A stretch of 64,000 nt of DNA from Valencia hispanica (GCA_963556495.2 OY747712.1:13318735-13382734); one strand, 5' to 3'. Shown: positions 44,885 through 57,499, counted from the first letter of the stretch. Made by a program: numbers and translations. Notes: generated by a model not told the origin, from the letters alone.

Positions 44885-46460
44885 CGAAAACAACAACTGT
44901 TAGCTTTGATGTTAAACATAATTTCAGATTATTCTATAAATTGGTTAAAATCTACAGTTCTTCCAATCAATTGTTCTGTCCAGAATCCAACTAATACACA
45001 ACTGCAGTCAGGGAATATTACCTATTTAGGTATCAATGTCTCACCAAGACTGGCAGATTTAATAAAGCTAAACTACATCCCATTTTTAAAAAAAGTGGAA
45101 GATGATCTTGCTAGATGGAAATCCCTACCCATATCACTTATGGGAAGGGTTGCTTCAATAAAAATGATGGTTTTGCCCAGAATCAACTACTTATTCTCAA
45201 TGATCCCAAGTAAACCATCACTAGACTGGTTTAGATCTCTGGACTCCTCTATCTCTAAATTTCTTTGGAAAGATAAACCCCCATGTATCAGCTTAAAAAC
45301 ACTGCAGAAGACCAAAGAAAAAGGAGGTCTAGATCTACCAAACTTCCATCATTATTTCTTAGCCAACAGGCTCCAATACATCTCAAGATGGTTAAAACAT
45401 AGCTACCTAGACGAGTCCTGGATAGACGTAGAACAGACACTATGTAATAAGATAAAACTTTCAGACCTACCAAATATAAAACAATATGAATGCTTTAAAA
45501 GCATAAATGTCAGCTCCTCTCTGACAGCATGGTGGGAGTTTCTAAAAATGACAGAGTCCACAATAATCCCATGCAGACGTACACCCATCTGGAATAACCC
45601 CGACATCTTGCAAAAAAAATGTATGATAAGTTTTCCAGTCTGGAGGTGCAATGGAATCGAATACCTGGAACATATATTTGAAGGAACAGACTTTATCCCA
45701 TTTAATACATTAATTACACAATATGGAATTGATTAAAAAAATTCTTAGAATATCAACAAATTAAATCTATTATTAAAAGGTAAATTTAGGCTCAATACAG
45801 CTGAATTACAAATTCCAGCAAGAGTTTTAGATTTTCTTAATCTCAACCCCCCCAAATTGCTGTCTAAAATATACAAAACTTTATCTACATTAGATGAATC
45901 AATAGCCATCCCCATTTCAAAATGGGAGGTGGATTTATCAGCCAGCTTTGACCAAAACGTCTGGTCTCAGATATGTTTAAGAACCTTTAAAATAACAAAA
46001 AATCCTCATTTGAAATTAATACAATACAAAATCCTTCATAGAGTACACTATACAGGTCAATGAATGTTTAGGATGGGTATTACATCGTCTAATACCTGCT
46101 TACAATGCACAAGCAATATACCCGATACTTATGTTCATGTGCTTTGGTTCTGTCCACCTGTTAAGAAATTTTGGTGCCAGATATGTGAGGACTTGTCTGA
46201 AATGTAACATCCCACCATCTCCCTCAATTTGCCTGTTAGGAAATTTAAATGATGTCACCATGGACACAAAGTCAGTTCTAATGGTTCACGTTGCCTTATG
46301 CATTGCTAAGAAAACTATCCTCCTGAACTGGAAAAATAAAAAAGCTCTTAATATTAATCAGTATAGAAATCTCTTGTTGGACCATTTTGGTCTTGAGACG
46401 GCCTCTGGCTCCATATCTGATCAATCTCTCTGGGGTCCTTTGATCGGCTCCATCACCTAG
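44885..46460 (+). pseudogene. L1 ORF2 C-terminal part, frameshifted
   Basis: After LNIISDYSINWLKSTVLPIN comes SGNITYLGINVSPRL, then VEDDLARWKSLPISLMGRVA and IKMMVLPRINYLF. This is the connection region downstream of the L1 reverse transcriptase core. The first frame stops at 45736; 45857-46063 continues (KIYKTLSTLDESIAIPISKW). The Cys/His-like segment follows with ICLRTFKI, CLQCTSNIPDTYVHVLWFCP and a final frame ending DQSLWGPLIGSIT at 46460. At least three frame changes make it non-functional. The RT catalytic motif lies upstream and is not included. Confidence 0.85.
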
Positions 46461-49400
46461 TAGGGGTGGGGGGCAATTGGTTTTGTCGTTTGGGATACTG
46501 TTGCTGATGTGGGGGTATTGGTGTTGGAGGCGTCTGGGGGGGACCCCTGGGGGTGGGATCACTGGGCGGATGGGGCGCTGGACGTCGTGGCCGGCCTGGG
46601 GTTGGGCTTTGGGTGGTGACTCCTGATGGCTGCATGCGGTGCCTTAGGGGGGTTGCACTGGCGGACATGGGTTACTGGCCTGGTGGCCGTGCTGCGCCTT
46701 GGTAGGGTCTGGGGTGGGCCTGGGGATTCGGGGCTCTGGGGGGCCACGCCCCCTAGCTGTGGTCCTGGCTGGGGGTCGGCCGGCATGGGGTCACTGTGGC
46801 CTGTGGGGGTCGGGGCCGGCCGGCGGAAGGCATGTGCAGCTGCCTCTCTCTTTTTCTCTGGGCCGATTGTCATCGCCGGTCCCTGTATGGCGTCTCGCCT
46901 TGTTTGCTAGTTGGGGTGCCTGGCTGCTGGTCGCGGCGGCTGGGTGGCATTTCTGGGCCGGATCAGTCCTTTTTCGCACTGGACTTGGCTCCTGGGTCTT
47001 GGTCTTTGTGCGGGGCGCTGGGGTCGGGCATTTAGCCAGGTTCGGTCGGACTTGCGGGTGGACTGGCCGGGTGGACTGGCCGGGTGGTGGGCGTGCAGGG
47101 CAGGTGGGTGGGGCGCTGGGTTTGGTCTCCTGCCGGGCCATTGAGCAACAGTGGTCGCTCGACAAGGGAAGGGGGATGGTGGATGTCGGCCTGGTGGGTC
47201 GGCCGCCCGGCTGATCGGTTTGCTCCTGGTCCGGGCGGGTACGTCGCCGTGGTTCGGGCTACGGGGGCCTCCGGTGTGCGGGTGGCGCTGGGGGCCTCCT
47301 TTGCTGGCGGGGAGGCTGTTGCTGTGTAGCGACAGGTGCTCTCCCCCTACGAGGGCACTTGGACGGGGGGGGGGGGGGGGGGGGGGGGGGGGGTGGGGTG
47401 GTGCGTGAGGGGGGGGGGTGATGGGTCGAACTCAACCTGGGTGTCTAGTGTCTTTTGTGTTTTGAGAGTAGAGCGAATGTCAGGGTGGGTTTAGTTCCCC
47501 TTCTGGGATGGGGCTGGGGGGACTGCCTTGGGGTCCGTGAAGCTTTGTGGTGCTGTGGCCGTGGGCCCCGGGTTGAACGTGCCATGGCCTCCCTCCCCTG
47601 GTGGATCCCGGTGAACAGCGGTGCCTATTAGGGTCAGTGGGGGAGCTGGCTCCCTGGGAAGACATTTTATCTCCCAGCCCTTCCCTCCCCATCCCTGGAC
47701 ACCTCTGTCCACCCGCTCCATCACTTTACCACTCATATAGGGTCTTGGGGCATGGGCACATCACTGGGGTGCGAGGAGGGGCTTCCCTCCTCGCTATCCT
47801 GTGGCGTCCTGGGTCCCAATTTTAATATACAACTTAGACATTCTCACGTGCCACATATGTAGGGACTTTGGGGTGGGCACACTTTTCGGCAACCAGAGGG
47901 GGAGCGGTTCAATCAGCTTCACCTCTGGTGCCGGTGCCCACTGTTAAACCACATATAGACACTGAGGGCTCGGGGTGGGGGTTGGGGGATGTGTGGCTGC
48001 CTTCCCCACATCCCACCCCTCTGTTTTAAATGCACATTATAACAACACGCATCAACACCATACTCGAGCGGGAGGATGGAGGCTAGGGGTCTTTTCACAC
48101 CCCTGTTCGCTACGGGCCATCAGGGGTTGGGGTCCGGAGGAGGAACAGGTGGTCTGGTCAGGGTCCTGGGCTGTCGGGCTGCTTTGCCACTGTGAGGCCC
48201 TTGGCGGTCTGCTTGTCTCCGTCCTAGAAGGTGGGGGTCCATCTCCCGGGTCCGGGGGCTGGTGGCTCTACTGGGGCATCGGTACCTGGACCTGGGAGCA
48301 TAAAGTGTGTATGGGGTGTGTGAGTGAGGGTACAGCGTCATTTTTTGGGGTGTCTTGGTGAGTCAGTGAGAATGTATGTGTTTAAGAGGGAGGGAACATA
48401 TGACTGTGTCTGTATGTCTTTGTCTACCTGTCAGGTTGGATCTTGGTCTGCCCCCTCGCCTGGCGCACTTCAGGCCTTACATTTAATGGGGGGCCTATTT
48501 CCCCTACGTCACTCCCCGCCGGTGACGGGGGCCCCTGCCTGCCGGTGCATCGGTGGTCAATCCGGTTCGGACCTGGTGCATCCCTGGCTGGGCCTGGGGG
48601 GGCCGGTGTGTCGGTCGGCCGATGCGCTGGGCCGATATCTTCCTTTGGTTGGTTGGGGCACCTCTTTTAGGGGTGCCAGGTTTGGGATTGTTGGGTGGTG
48701 CCTGCTCGGTGGCTCGCGGATCCGGCGTCTCTGCTCGTTCGATCACCTGTTCTGTGCGCACCGTGCGTGGTCGGTTCATTGGCGGGTTGGACCGGCCCTG
48801 GTCCTCGTTGGATGCCTGGTCTCGGCGCTCTGCGTTGCACGGGTTCAGGACCCGGGAGCTGGTACAACTTGGTGTCCAGATGCTGGCTGAGCCCGGCCTG
48901 GGGATGCTGTCGGTCCCCTGCGGCTATCGGTGGGACGCCCCGACGTAGGGCAGGGGTGGGGCGCTGGGATGTTGGCGGTGGGGATTGGCCTAGGGTGGTG
49001 GCGGCTGGCCCTGCTGGGGGGTGGGGTGCCCCTGGGCACCGGCTCTCCCGGTCCATTGACCGGCCCGCCATGGCGCGGCCGGTTGTCGGCGGGGCCCGTG
49101 GGCTCTGGGGGTCCTTTGGACGTCTTTGCTCCGATCTCCATGTCTGCATCGATTCCTGGGAGACGGATTGATGCCTTCTCACACCAACTATCGAACACTC
49201 TTATGGAGAAATCTTATATGCACCAGCATGCTAACACACACACATAGATGTGGGGTCTCTGGTGTTTAAGGATATATTCTTGGGCTGAGGTTATCATTAC
49301 TAGAGCTTGATTAATCGGTACCATGAGTTTTTCTGTGACATTGTTGTTGTATTTTTATATCTATTTTTGTGTGATGTGGTTGTGTAATTCTTAGTTCACA

Positions 49401-49650
49401 ATGTTTGTTTTGTTTTGTCAATGTTCCTTTTTCGTGTTTTGTTTTGTTTTTCCCCCTCTCTCTGCCGTCCTGTGGGTATGGAGGCAGACTTCAATGTCTT
49501 CCCGTGTTTTCTTTGTTCCCCTTCCTCTCTTGTATTTTCAACTCACCCTCTCTCTTTACTTTTTGTTTCCTACCTCTCTTCTTCATCTTCCTTCTTTCTT
49601 CTCCTTAATTTTTCGTCTGTGTCCATAACATCAGGTAATAAAAACGGCAA
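46461..49650 (+). repeat. G-rich 3' UTR of the L1 element
   Basis: High GC with strong G over C on the plus strand, many GGGG runs, and long open frames that come from composition only. Short phrases such as GGTGGTGACTCCTGATGGC recur in related fish L1 3' ends (from memory). G-quadruplex potential is high. Confidence 0.6.
47365..47393 (+). repeat. 29-base G run
   Basis: Uninterrupted G homopolymer followed by more G runs to about 47420. Its true length may be uncertain because of sequencing slippage. Confidence 0.9.
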
Positions 49651-49799
49651 CAATTCATAATAAAGATTTTTCACACATATATCAAGTGGAGGACTATAGC
49701 AAAAGCTGTACTGCTCCGCTTGTGAAAGTAAATCTGTTGGGCTTCTACTTGGTACTCAGACACCAATTCTGAGCTCCACACTGCCAAACAGGACACGTA

Positions 49800-50776
49800 A
49801 AAAAAAAAAAGAAGCATCCAAAGCCACCGTGCACAGGCGTGTGCAGAAAATGGGCTACAGGTGCCGCATTCCCCAGGTCAAGCCACTTTTGAACCAGAAA
49901 CAGCGGCAGAAGCGCCTGACCTGGGCTACAGAGAAGCAGCACTGGACTGTTGCTCAGTGGTCCAAAGTACTTTTTTCGGATGAAAGCAAATTTTGCATGT
50001 CATTTGGAAATCAAGGTGCCAGAGTCTGGAGGAAGACTGGGGAGAAGGAAATGCCAAAATGCCTGAAGTCCAGTGTCAAGTACCCACAGTCAGTGATGGT
50101 CTGGGGTGCCATGTCAGCTGCTGGTGTTGGTCCACTGTGTTTTATCAAGGGCAGGGTCAATGCAGCTAGCTATCAGGTGATTTTGGAGCACTTCATGCTT
50201 CCATCTGAAAAGCTTTATGGAGATGAAGATTTCATTTTTCAGCGTGACCTGGCACCTGCTCAGTGCCAAAACCACTGGTAAATGGTTTACTGACCATGGT
50301 ATTACTGTGCTCAATTGGCCTGCCAACTCTCCTGACCTGAACCCCATAGAGAATCTGTGGGATATTGTGAAGAGGAAGTTGAGAGACGCAAGACCCAACA
50401 CTCTGGATGAGCTTAAGGCCGCTATCGAAGCATCCTGGGCCTCCATAACACCTCAGCAGTGCCACAGGCTGATTGCCTCCATGCCACGCCGCATTGAAGC
50501 AGTCATTTCTGCAAAAGGATTCCCGACCAAGTATTGAGTGCATAACTGAACATAATTATTTGAAGGTTGACTTTTTTTATATTAAAAACACTTTTCTTTT
50601 ATTGGTCGGATGAAATATGCTAATTTTTTGAGATAGGAATTTTGGGTTTTCATGAGCTGTATGCCAAAATCATCAGTTTTAAAACAAGAAAAGACCTGTA
50701 AAGTTTAATTTTTATCATTACAGTACGGAAAATAATGAACTTTATCACAATATGCTAATTTTTTGAGAAGGACCTA
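49800..50776 (+). mobile_element. Tc1-like DD34E element, 5' part missing
   Basis: Coding remnants begin at about 49811 after an A run. The right terminus is intact, with TTATCACAATATGCTAATTT and TTTTGAGAAGGACCTA before TAG. The left terminus and N-terminal DNA-binding part are absent. It lies just after the L1 3' end, inside the TTAA-flanked interval. Confidence 0.85.
49829..50537 (+). pseudogene. Tc1 transposase catalytic domain, frameshifted (DD34E)
   Basis: 49829-50281 reads MHRRVQKMGYRCRIPQVKPL with the first Asp in VLFSDESKFCMSFG and the second in FIFQRDLAPAQ. A two-base loss there shifts the frame. 50217-50537 continues TGKWFTDHGITVLNWPANSP and DLNPIENLWDIVKRKL with the Glu, ending PRRIEAVISAKGFPTKY. 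Allowing for the shift, the Asp-Glu spacing fits the classical 34 residues. The missing N terminus and the frameshift make it inactive. Confidence 0.85.
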
Positions 50777-51585
50777 TAGATGAATAGCACACTCTGGAAA
50801 TCTGTTAGTTTGTAAAGCAGCTAATGAATATATACCAAGGCAGTAAGACGTAGAGCAGATAGCAGTATTATTACTCCAAAATATTAAAATGTAGTAGCCT
50901 ATGATTAGAAGCAAAAATAGCCCGCAAAATACACCGCATTTACTGTACGACTCTAATTAATGGGACTTGTTTACATGCAGTGTAACGATATCACAGAAGT
51001 GAAACTAACATACAAGGGCTGTCATGTAAACTTGAAACTAGTAGCTTAAGCCTTAAAATATTTTGAATAAAAATTAGCCAGTAATAAAATAATTTGAATA
51101 AAACTCACCGTAAACTTCAAAGGAATAAAACAGACGAAATGGATCTTCCAGGTAGGAATTCTTGATGACAGATTTGCTGAGTAACCAAATTGTGACGTAA
51201 CATCGAAATGTGCATGCGGGTAGCGCAGATAGTCGGAACACCGGTGTACAGATGAATACAATTTCGGCTCCATCATGATGACAATTGTTCAAGCTACCTG
51301 CTGCTAGGTATCTTCCATTTATATGTACCTGCCGAGTATGCTCCACCCAGAGAGACTTGCAGGACGCTGCACCTACCGGCTTTTGTGAAGCCTGCCGTAA
51401 AGCAAGTCGCATTTGAACTACAAAACCGCTACCCGACGACCCAAAGTTACATAGTGCTGTTATGGCCGATAGAGGGCCGCAAAGCCAATGCAGAAGTGCC
51501 GTTTCACCCTGTTATGAGTTGATCAACCACTGACACGAGTTCGGAAACAATATTTTAAGGTAAAAAAAAACTCTTTAGTGTTGCT
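50777..51585 (-). repeat. Right-hand part of the TTAA-flanked element
   Basis: Read from the right terminus on the minus strand: AGCAACACTAAAGAG, ACTCGTGTCAGTGGTTGATC, GGCCCTCTATCGGCC and ACGGCAGGCTTCACAAAAGC, typical of a fish interspersed repeat recognised from memory. No coding. Confidence 0.45.
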
Positions 51586-51589
51586 TTAA

Positions 51590-52409
51590 TAAAGTAGCTC
51601 TTTCCTCTGGACCAGTTCAGATTTGGAGCCAATATAGAACCAGTTTATTAGGAGCACAGCCAGCAACTGTTTAAAAAATAAACATAAAAAAATAGTGCAC
51701 AGTAATACCTCTTGGCATTGGAACTGATTTGGTGTAAAAAAACAAAACAAAAAAATGCTAAATGGCTAAAATAGGTACCAGTAAGTCAAATAATTACTAA
51801 ACTGGAGATCAGAAGTCAGCCACATAATTCTGATTGATGCATCTACACATGAGATACACTTCTCTATTAAAAAGATCCAGTGTTTTCAGTTACATCAGTC
51901 ATGATTTTCCAAGAGCTAACAATACGGGTAAAAATAACAGTAAGATTTTACCATCAGAATCAATATTCAACACTCAAAAAAGTATATTCCCCAGGCCCTT
52001 TTTTTGTCCCAGCAAATTACATGATCTGAAAGAAATGCAAATTTAGACTTTTTTTAACCACTGCATTTATTCAAGCTTCTCAGGCAATTTTACTGCTTTG
52101 GAGGATCTCAGCCAGAATCCTGACTTTAACCTGAAGAGAATCTGTGAAGGAAGCTGAAGATTAGGGTGACGGCAAAAAGGCCTAATCATCGTTTTATTAT
52201 CTTTTGAGAGAAGTCGTTCTTATTTCTTGTAAGAGACAAACTTATTTGTTGAATTAAAATGATCCTAAAACTCGACCAGTCATTGGTGTATATAATGTTG
52301 GGCTTAACTGCACTTTCAGGTAGGAGATTAGGTTTCCCATTTGCATTTGTTCAGATGAGTGCCAAGTAATTGTAATCAGTAATTGTTTGATTTTTTGAGG
52401 TACCTGAAA
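51590..52409. other. Intronic sequence, no gene recognised
   Basis: AT-rich, short ORFs without domains. Confidence 0.45.
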
Positions 52410-52600
52410 AAAAACTTCCCACCACAGTCCAAAAACATGACTGTTAGGTGAATTGGTTTCTCTATATTGTCCTGGTATGGTATGAGTGTGTGCGTGTAAG
52501 TCTCTGTGTTGCCCTGCGATGGACTGGCGACCTGTCCAGGGTTTACCCCACCTCTCGCCCCTTGACCGCTGGAGATAGGCACGAGCAGATGCAGTCCGGA
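52410..52600 (+). repeat. Conserved teleost retroposon 3' segment
   Basis: CTGTTAGGTGAATTGGTTTC, CTCTGTGTTGCCCTGCGATG, GACTGGCGACCTGTCCAGGG and CGCTGGAGATAGGCACGAGC form a block found in great numbers in fish genomes, probably a SINE or LINE end. Confidence 0.65.
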
Positions 52601-54495
52601 TGTTTGAAACACAGTAAAGTTCCTCCTGAATAAAAACCTGAATGAACCAGACGTTTCATGAAAAGTAGCTTCGTTCTTCGAAGCAAAGAGGGAGCATCTC
52701 CTGCTGGTCCTCGGGTGCTTTTGCAAACTTTGCTCTGTCGAGCATCAAATGAATGAGGGTGTTGCTGGAAACTTGCATCAGAAATGGAGAAGTGCGTCTC
52801 TCTATGTGTGACTGAATCAGGCCAGCTGCCAGCTCAGTAACAAACTGTGGCTTGATTCTGTGTTGTGGCAGACCTAATGCGTCGGGCTTCATCAATAATA
52901 AAGTAATACAGGGGAGTTGCGTGCAAAGGCCAACTGGTCTGGGGCCAAAATAGTAATTGACCAAAACTCGCATTGCAATTTGCCTTTGATTAGTAGCTCG
53001 GGACATTATAATCCTTAATACCCTCTGGTAGTCTAATTAAACCCCATTTAATGAAATTTAATTAAAGGAGAGTCTGTTGTAATGTGTATGTGTTGAATGT
53101 TTGTGATTGAAGCTTTGTTTAAAAATATAAAGACCCAACCTCAAACTAATGAGTACAAACAACTGTCGTAAATATACATTTATCTATCATTGTGTATTAA
53201 CACATCAGTCTATGGATTATTTTAAGGTTTTCTGTGTGAACTGTCCTGAATGTGAGACAAGTTGGGAGAAAACAGTATGTCACTAGTGAAAGCTCTCTAC
53301 AGCCATCTAGTGGCTGGGCCTGTTTATCACAGGTACTACATTGGTTCAGAAAGTTAGGCAAAGTCACCACTGGAGGGCGCCAAAGCCCTTCACTCACAGC
53401 ACCTAAAGCTGACAAAGTTTATTCTGCTGTGAACTGCTTTTAGGTGATTTTACTGATTTAAAAAAGCTGAATTGAATAACCTCCATAATTACCTCCAGCA
53501 CTTAACCTCCAGCACTTCTATTGTTGGTCAGTCTGACAATCAACAGTGGGATTATCTATCCACTTGACCCCAATGAGAAGTTTACTCCTATGGAAACAGG
53601 CCACTCAACACATCATTAGTGGAGAAATCAATACACCAATGAAGCACATTCTGAACTAAAATCAAAGTCTTGCTTAGTTTGGAGAGAAACATTAAATAAA
53701 TTTGGCCCACGGCGCTTCCATTAAAACACAACCAGGTTGGCCTTAATGAGGCTTTTATCCAGGTTGTCCCACTTCCAGAAAGTTAAGAGTAACAAAGTTT
53801 TTTTTCCACAGACTATTTTTATTCATCCTGTTAGCTCAATTATGTGTCCAGAAGTTTATTTTGAGCTTTTAATTATCTATTTAAATTGTTCTTATTTTCC
53901 AGAGTGGAAACAATGTGCAACATATAACTTCAATTAATTATAATAGATTAGAATTAACAGCAGAAATCTGCATTTATTGTGGATTTTTTTCTAATCCACA
54001 CAGGATTAAAACCAGGATTGACCAACACGCAAATCCATGAACTCAAAAGCCCCTTTCAGATCATCTTTTCACTTCATGATCTACAAGAAGAACTGCCTCT
54101 ATCAGCAGCCCTGGATGAGCAGCATGAGTCCATTTGGTGGAAAAACCCAGTCAGTTCTACATGAAAATAATCTGGCACATCTGAACTTTTACACATCCAG
54201 CCACACAAAAAGAAGCTGGTCAAGGTTCAACCAGCTAAAATAGGAATACATGTTTGAATCTGTATGTATAATTTTGACACCATATGGATGATGGTGACAC
54301 AGTTTGGATATAAGAAAACCAACATATTTAAATTTGTGCACCAAGATCTGGTTTTTACTGCACATGGATTTAACTCTAGAAAAACCATTTAAATAAATCA
54401 CAAAAAGTCCATGAGTGAACATAACCTAAAATAAATATGTAAGAATGTATAAACATTACCATTTAAGTGGGACTAAAGTGATAACCTTATCTTAC
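52601..54495. other. Intronic sequence up to the PIGK donor
   Basis: 52660-53040 looks unique and is moderately GC-rich on the plus strand; a 116-codon minus-strand ORF there has no domain. The rest is AT-rich. Confidence 0.45.
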
Positions 54496-54668
54496 CTTTC
54501 CTCCACTTGCTTGATAGGGTCTGTTAAGTTCACGGCTTCGGTGGTGATCTCGACCTTGCGGACACTTCCGAAGAAGTCCGTAATCAGGACGGTTCCCGGA
54601 TCCCTCTGGAACAGGTCGGTGCGATGGCCCGGAGTGGAAACACACTGACTCTTGGGGCAAACCTTAAA
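54496..54668 (-). CDS. PIGK: PIGK internal exon (lumenal domain end)
   Basis: This minus-strand exon of 173 bp has an AG acceptor (plus 54669-54670) and a GTAAGA donor (GT at plus 54494-54495). It starts in phase 0 and leaves two bases (AG) for the next exon. It reads FKVCPKSQCVSTPGHRTDLF, then QRDPGTVLITDFFGSVRKVE and ITTEAVNLTDPIKQVEE. The CPKS.CVSTPGHRTDLFQRDP and TDFFGSVRKVEITTE blocks are hallmarks of PIGK at the end of the protease-like domain. The last dozen residues start the variable acidic linker before the membrane helix. No stop or frameshift is present. Confidence 0.95.
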
Positions 54669-54784
54669 CTAAGGAGAAACCATAAACTTTAAATCAGTTA
54701 CACATTACTTCTTTTGTTTTTACATTACAATAATAGAATTAAACAGTAAGACAGACAGCTAGAAAAAATATGTTTGCATATAGA

Positions 54785-56265
54785 GAGCTGGGAAAAATTG
54801 TCAGGTTTTTTTGCTTTTACTTAATCGTTTCAGATCATCAAATTAATTTTAATAATGGAAAAGAACAACATGTGTTAAAGCAAAAAGGAGTTTTAAAATG
54901 AGAATTTAATTCATTTAGAGGAAAAAGCGATCCAAATCAACCTGGTCATCTGGAAAAAAAGTAATTACTCCCCTAAAACTACTAAGTATTGTTTCATCCT
55001 TGGCAGCAACAACAGACATCCAGACTTTGTGATAACTGGCAATGAGTCTTTAACATCACCATCCATTTGCAGAAATGTTTTAATTCAGCCACGTTGGAGG
55101 GTTTGAGTATGAACGGAGTGTTCAACAGTATCTGAAGTCCAGACTTTGGCTAGGCCACTTCAAAACTACATTTTTGTTTTTGTTTCTGGTTATTCGCAGT
55201 TGGCCTTGCTACTGGGCTTTAGATTCTTGTCCTGCTGCATAAACAATGTCTGACTGGGCTTAAGGTCTTGTACTGATGGCTGCACGGTCTACTGCAAATT
55301 TTCCTTCATGATTCCATCATTTATGGCAAGTCATCCATGTCTCGAGGAAACAAAGCAACCCCAAACCATCCCACTAGCACCACCATGTTTGACTGTCAGT
55401 ACGGTGATCTGTTTCTGAAACGCGTTCTTACTTTTAGGTCAAATACAACTAGATGCTCACTCTCCAAAAAGTTCTGCTTTAGTCTCAACAGTCCACAGAA
55501 TAGTTTCCCTAGATGCTCTAGATGGGCTCATCAAGATGCTTTTTTGGCAAATGTGAGACGTCCCTTTACATTCTTGTGGGACAGCAGTGGTTTTAGCGTC
55601 AGAACTTACCCATAAAGGCCATTTTTGCCCTGTCCTTTTTGGCGATTGTTAAATCATGATGTCTGGTAACTAAAGCAACTGAGGTTTAGATGTTGTTGTG
55701 GGTTGTTTTGTGACTTCCTGGTTGAATCGTCATTGTGGTCTTGGAGTAATTTTGGTTAATTAGCCTCTCCCGGGAATGTTCACCACTGGTGCATGTTTTC
55801 TCCAGTTGTGAATTGAGATTCGCTGGTGTCTAAAAAGTCTTAGAAATGGCTTTGTAACCCCTTCCAGACTGATGGATGTTGATTACTTTGTTTTTGATTT
55901 GTTTAAGATAACGTCTTGGTTTTTGAGGTCTTCAAGCCGTCAAAAAGGTCCCATTTAAATTATTTGTTATGTCTATAGGTCAGGTAATAACCGGGCCTGG
56001 GTTCAGCTTCTGTAATTGAGTTGTAAGTTAATTACAGTTAATTCATGATTTAACAAGGGGGGTAATTAATTTTTCACTTAAGTCCAGGTTGTTTTGGATA
56101 TCTTTTTTCCCTTAATCATGATTTGAATACAGCTTTTTTGTATTTAATTAGGCTATCTTTAACTATTATTAACATCTGTTTGATTATCAGAAACATTTAA
56201 GTCTGACAAAAAAATCAAAAACAGAAAGAATCTATAAGGGGAAAACTGTATTTCATAGCAATTTA
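54785..56265 (-). mobile_element. Tc1-like element with about 200-bp terminal inverted repeats, degraded
   Basis: The left arm (54785-54975: CAGATCATCAAATTAATTTT, GCGATCCAAATCAACCTGGT, GTAATTACTCCCCTA) is mirrored by the right arm (56050-56265: ATTACCCCCCTTG, GATATCCAAAACAACCTGG, GATAATCAAACAG when inverted). The interior carries a decayed minus-strand transposase, with remnants of the LQQDN-like block at 55230 and the glycine-rich core at 55365 (CATCCCACTAGCACCACCAT). Long terminal repeats of this kind are typical of IR/DR-type fish Tc1 elements. Confidence 0.75.
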
Positions 56266-57499
56266 TTGTCAAATTTTGCTTAACCAATAATCTGCCGTAT
56301 TGTGGAGCTAACTCTGCCCAGCACCACAAAGTACGATTATATCTACAAGTGTGTATAGGTTTCAAATGCTAAAAATTATGTGCAAGTATTTTGGTGCTAG
56401 GGTTGTCGGTTTCGGGGTGGGGTGGTTGGGTATTCTCATCAGTGAGATGTGCAATTTATCCATTGATTTGAAAGGCGAATTAATAATCTAAAACATCATT
56501 AGCCTGACCTGAACATCCTCTCTGTTAGTCAAACAAGAGTTGAAAATCACACACTAAAGCCTTACAGTGAATGTGAAAGCAGTTTCTTTAAAAGGGCAAA
56601 GCTTTTCAGACTGGATTTAAAAAACTTAATGGGCCTGTCAAGAAAATCTATAGTATTGATCTGTAATTCCCAAAATAAACACCAGAACAAAGAGTGCATC
56701 TACAGAAACAGAACTAGAACGTATAATTAGCATTAGTCAGGGCACACAGTGTAATGTTGTTGCTTTCAGATAAAACTCCTAGTGTTCCATAGGTTTGATG
56801 GATCTCTGCAGGAGTCCGAAAGATGAAAAGAGAGGAACCGCTGCGACTGAGCCGTGGCACTGAGCGTGTACTCACAATCCTACAGTCAGGTGTCAAACGC
56901 AAGCGGGCTCGACACTTTGTTACCCATTCTCTTTCAACACTGCACAAGTCCAAGGACACCTGTGTGACTTTCATCTGACTCTTTCTGGACTGTACAGAGG
57001 GGGTGGCTAGATACCTCACATAGGCCCAATCCACTAAAATGAACAGCTCCATGATGAGATTTTTTCAGTAACACAAACAGCAACTATTTTTTATTAGCTC
57101 ATGCTCATCTCTGTTCATTATGACAAACCTTTGCAAGATCCACAGGTAGAAAACCCTTACCCATATTTCTTTCAAAAAATGTGTATAATAGCATAACTTC
57201 TGTTGTTTTTTTTTTAATGTTATTGTTGTGGCTTTTTTTTGTAGTGGCTTTTTTTTTTACTGTTGCACTGTGACTTTTTTACCGTCGTGCTGTGACTTTT
57301 TTACTGTGGTGCTGTGGCTTTTGTTCTCCCCAACAAATTGATTCCTTTCATCATTTTGACACCTTTTGCTCCCTCAGGAAATCAAGAGAAAGCTTAGTTT
57401 AGACTATTGGTGTGAGTGTTTTAGATGTGTCCCTGCTCCAACATAGCAGAGATCAATGGCTGGATCAGTCAACATGACAGATAACAATTCTTAATTCCA
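56266..57499. other. Intronic sequence, no gene recognised
   Basis: It includes T-rich simple sequence at 57205-57320 with repeated TGTGGCTTTTTT-like units and a hAT-MITE-like scrap near 57415-57480 (GTTTTAGATGTGTCCCTGCT). No exon. Confidence 0.45.

Larger units (their letters stand above)
44885..49690 (+). mobile_element. 5'-truncated L1 retrotransposon with long G-rich 3' region
   Basis: The coding part (44885-46460) is the C-terminal section of an L1-clade ORF2. About 3.2 kb of GC-rich, strongly G-biased sequence follows and ends near two AATAAA signals (49637-49642 and 49659-49664). The G-biased block starts right after the ORF2 stop and has no other borders, which supports it being the 3' UTR of the same element. 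It includes a run of 29 G at 47365-47393. No poly(A) tail or target duplication was found. Confidence 0.7.
44395..51589. mobile_element. TTAA-flanked interval with inverted AGCAACACTA ends (putative composite)
   Basis: TTAA at 44395-44398 is followed by AGCAACACTAAGTAAGTTTT. At the other side TAGTGTTGCT (51576-51585) is followed by TTAA at 51586-51589. The inverted ends agree for 11 bases and then loosely. TTAA duplications are characteristic of piggyBac-type elements, although the termini lack the usual CCC start. Inside lie a foldback, an L1 fragment and a Tc1, so an original small element may have been filled by later insertions. A coincidence of two separate half-elements is not excluded. 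Confidence 0.4.

Noticed and set aside
46626..49247. Many long ORFs on both strands in the G-rich block
   Set aside because: GC-rich sequence has few stops; the proteins are Gly/Trp/Pro/Arg low-complexity without motifs and the block fits an L1 3' UTR.
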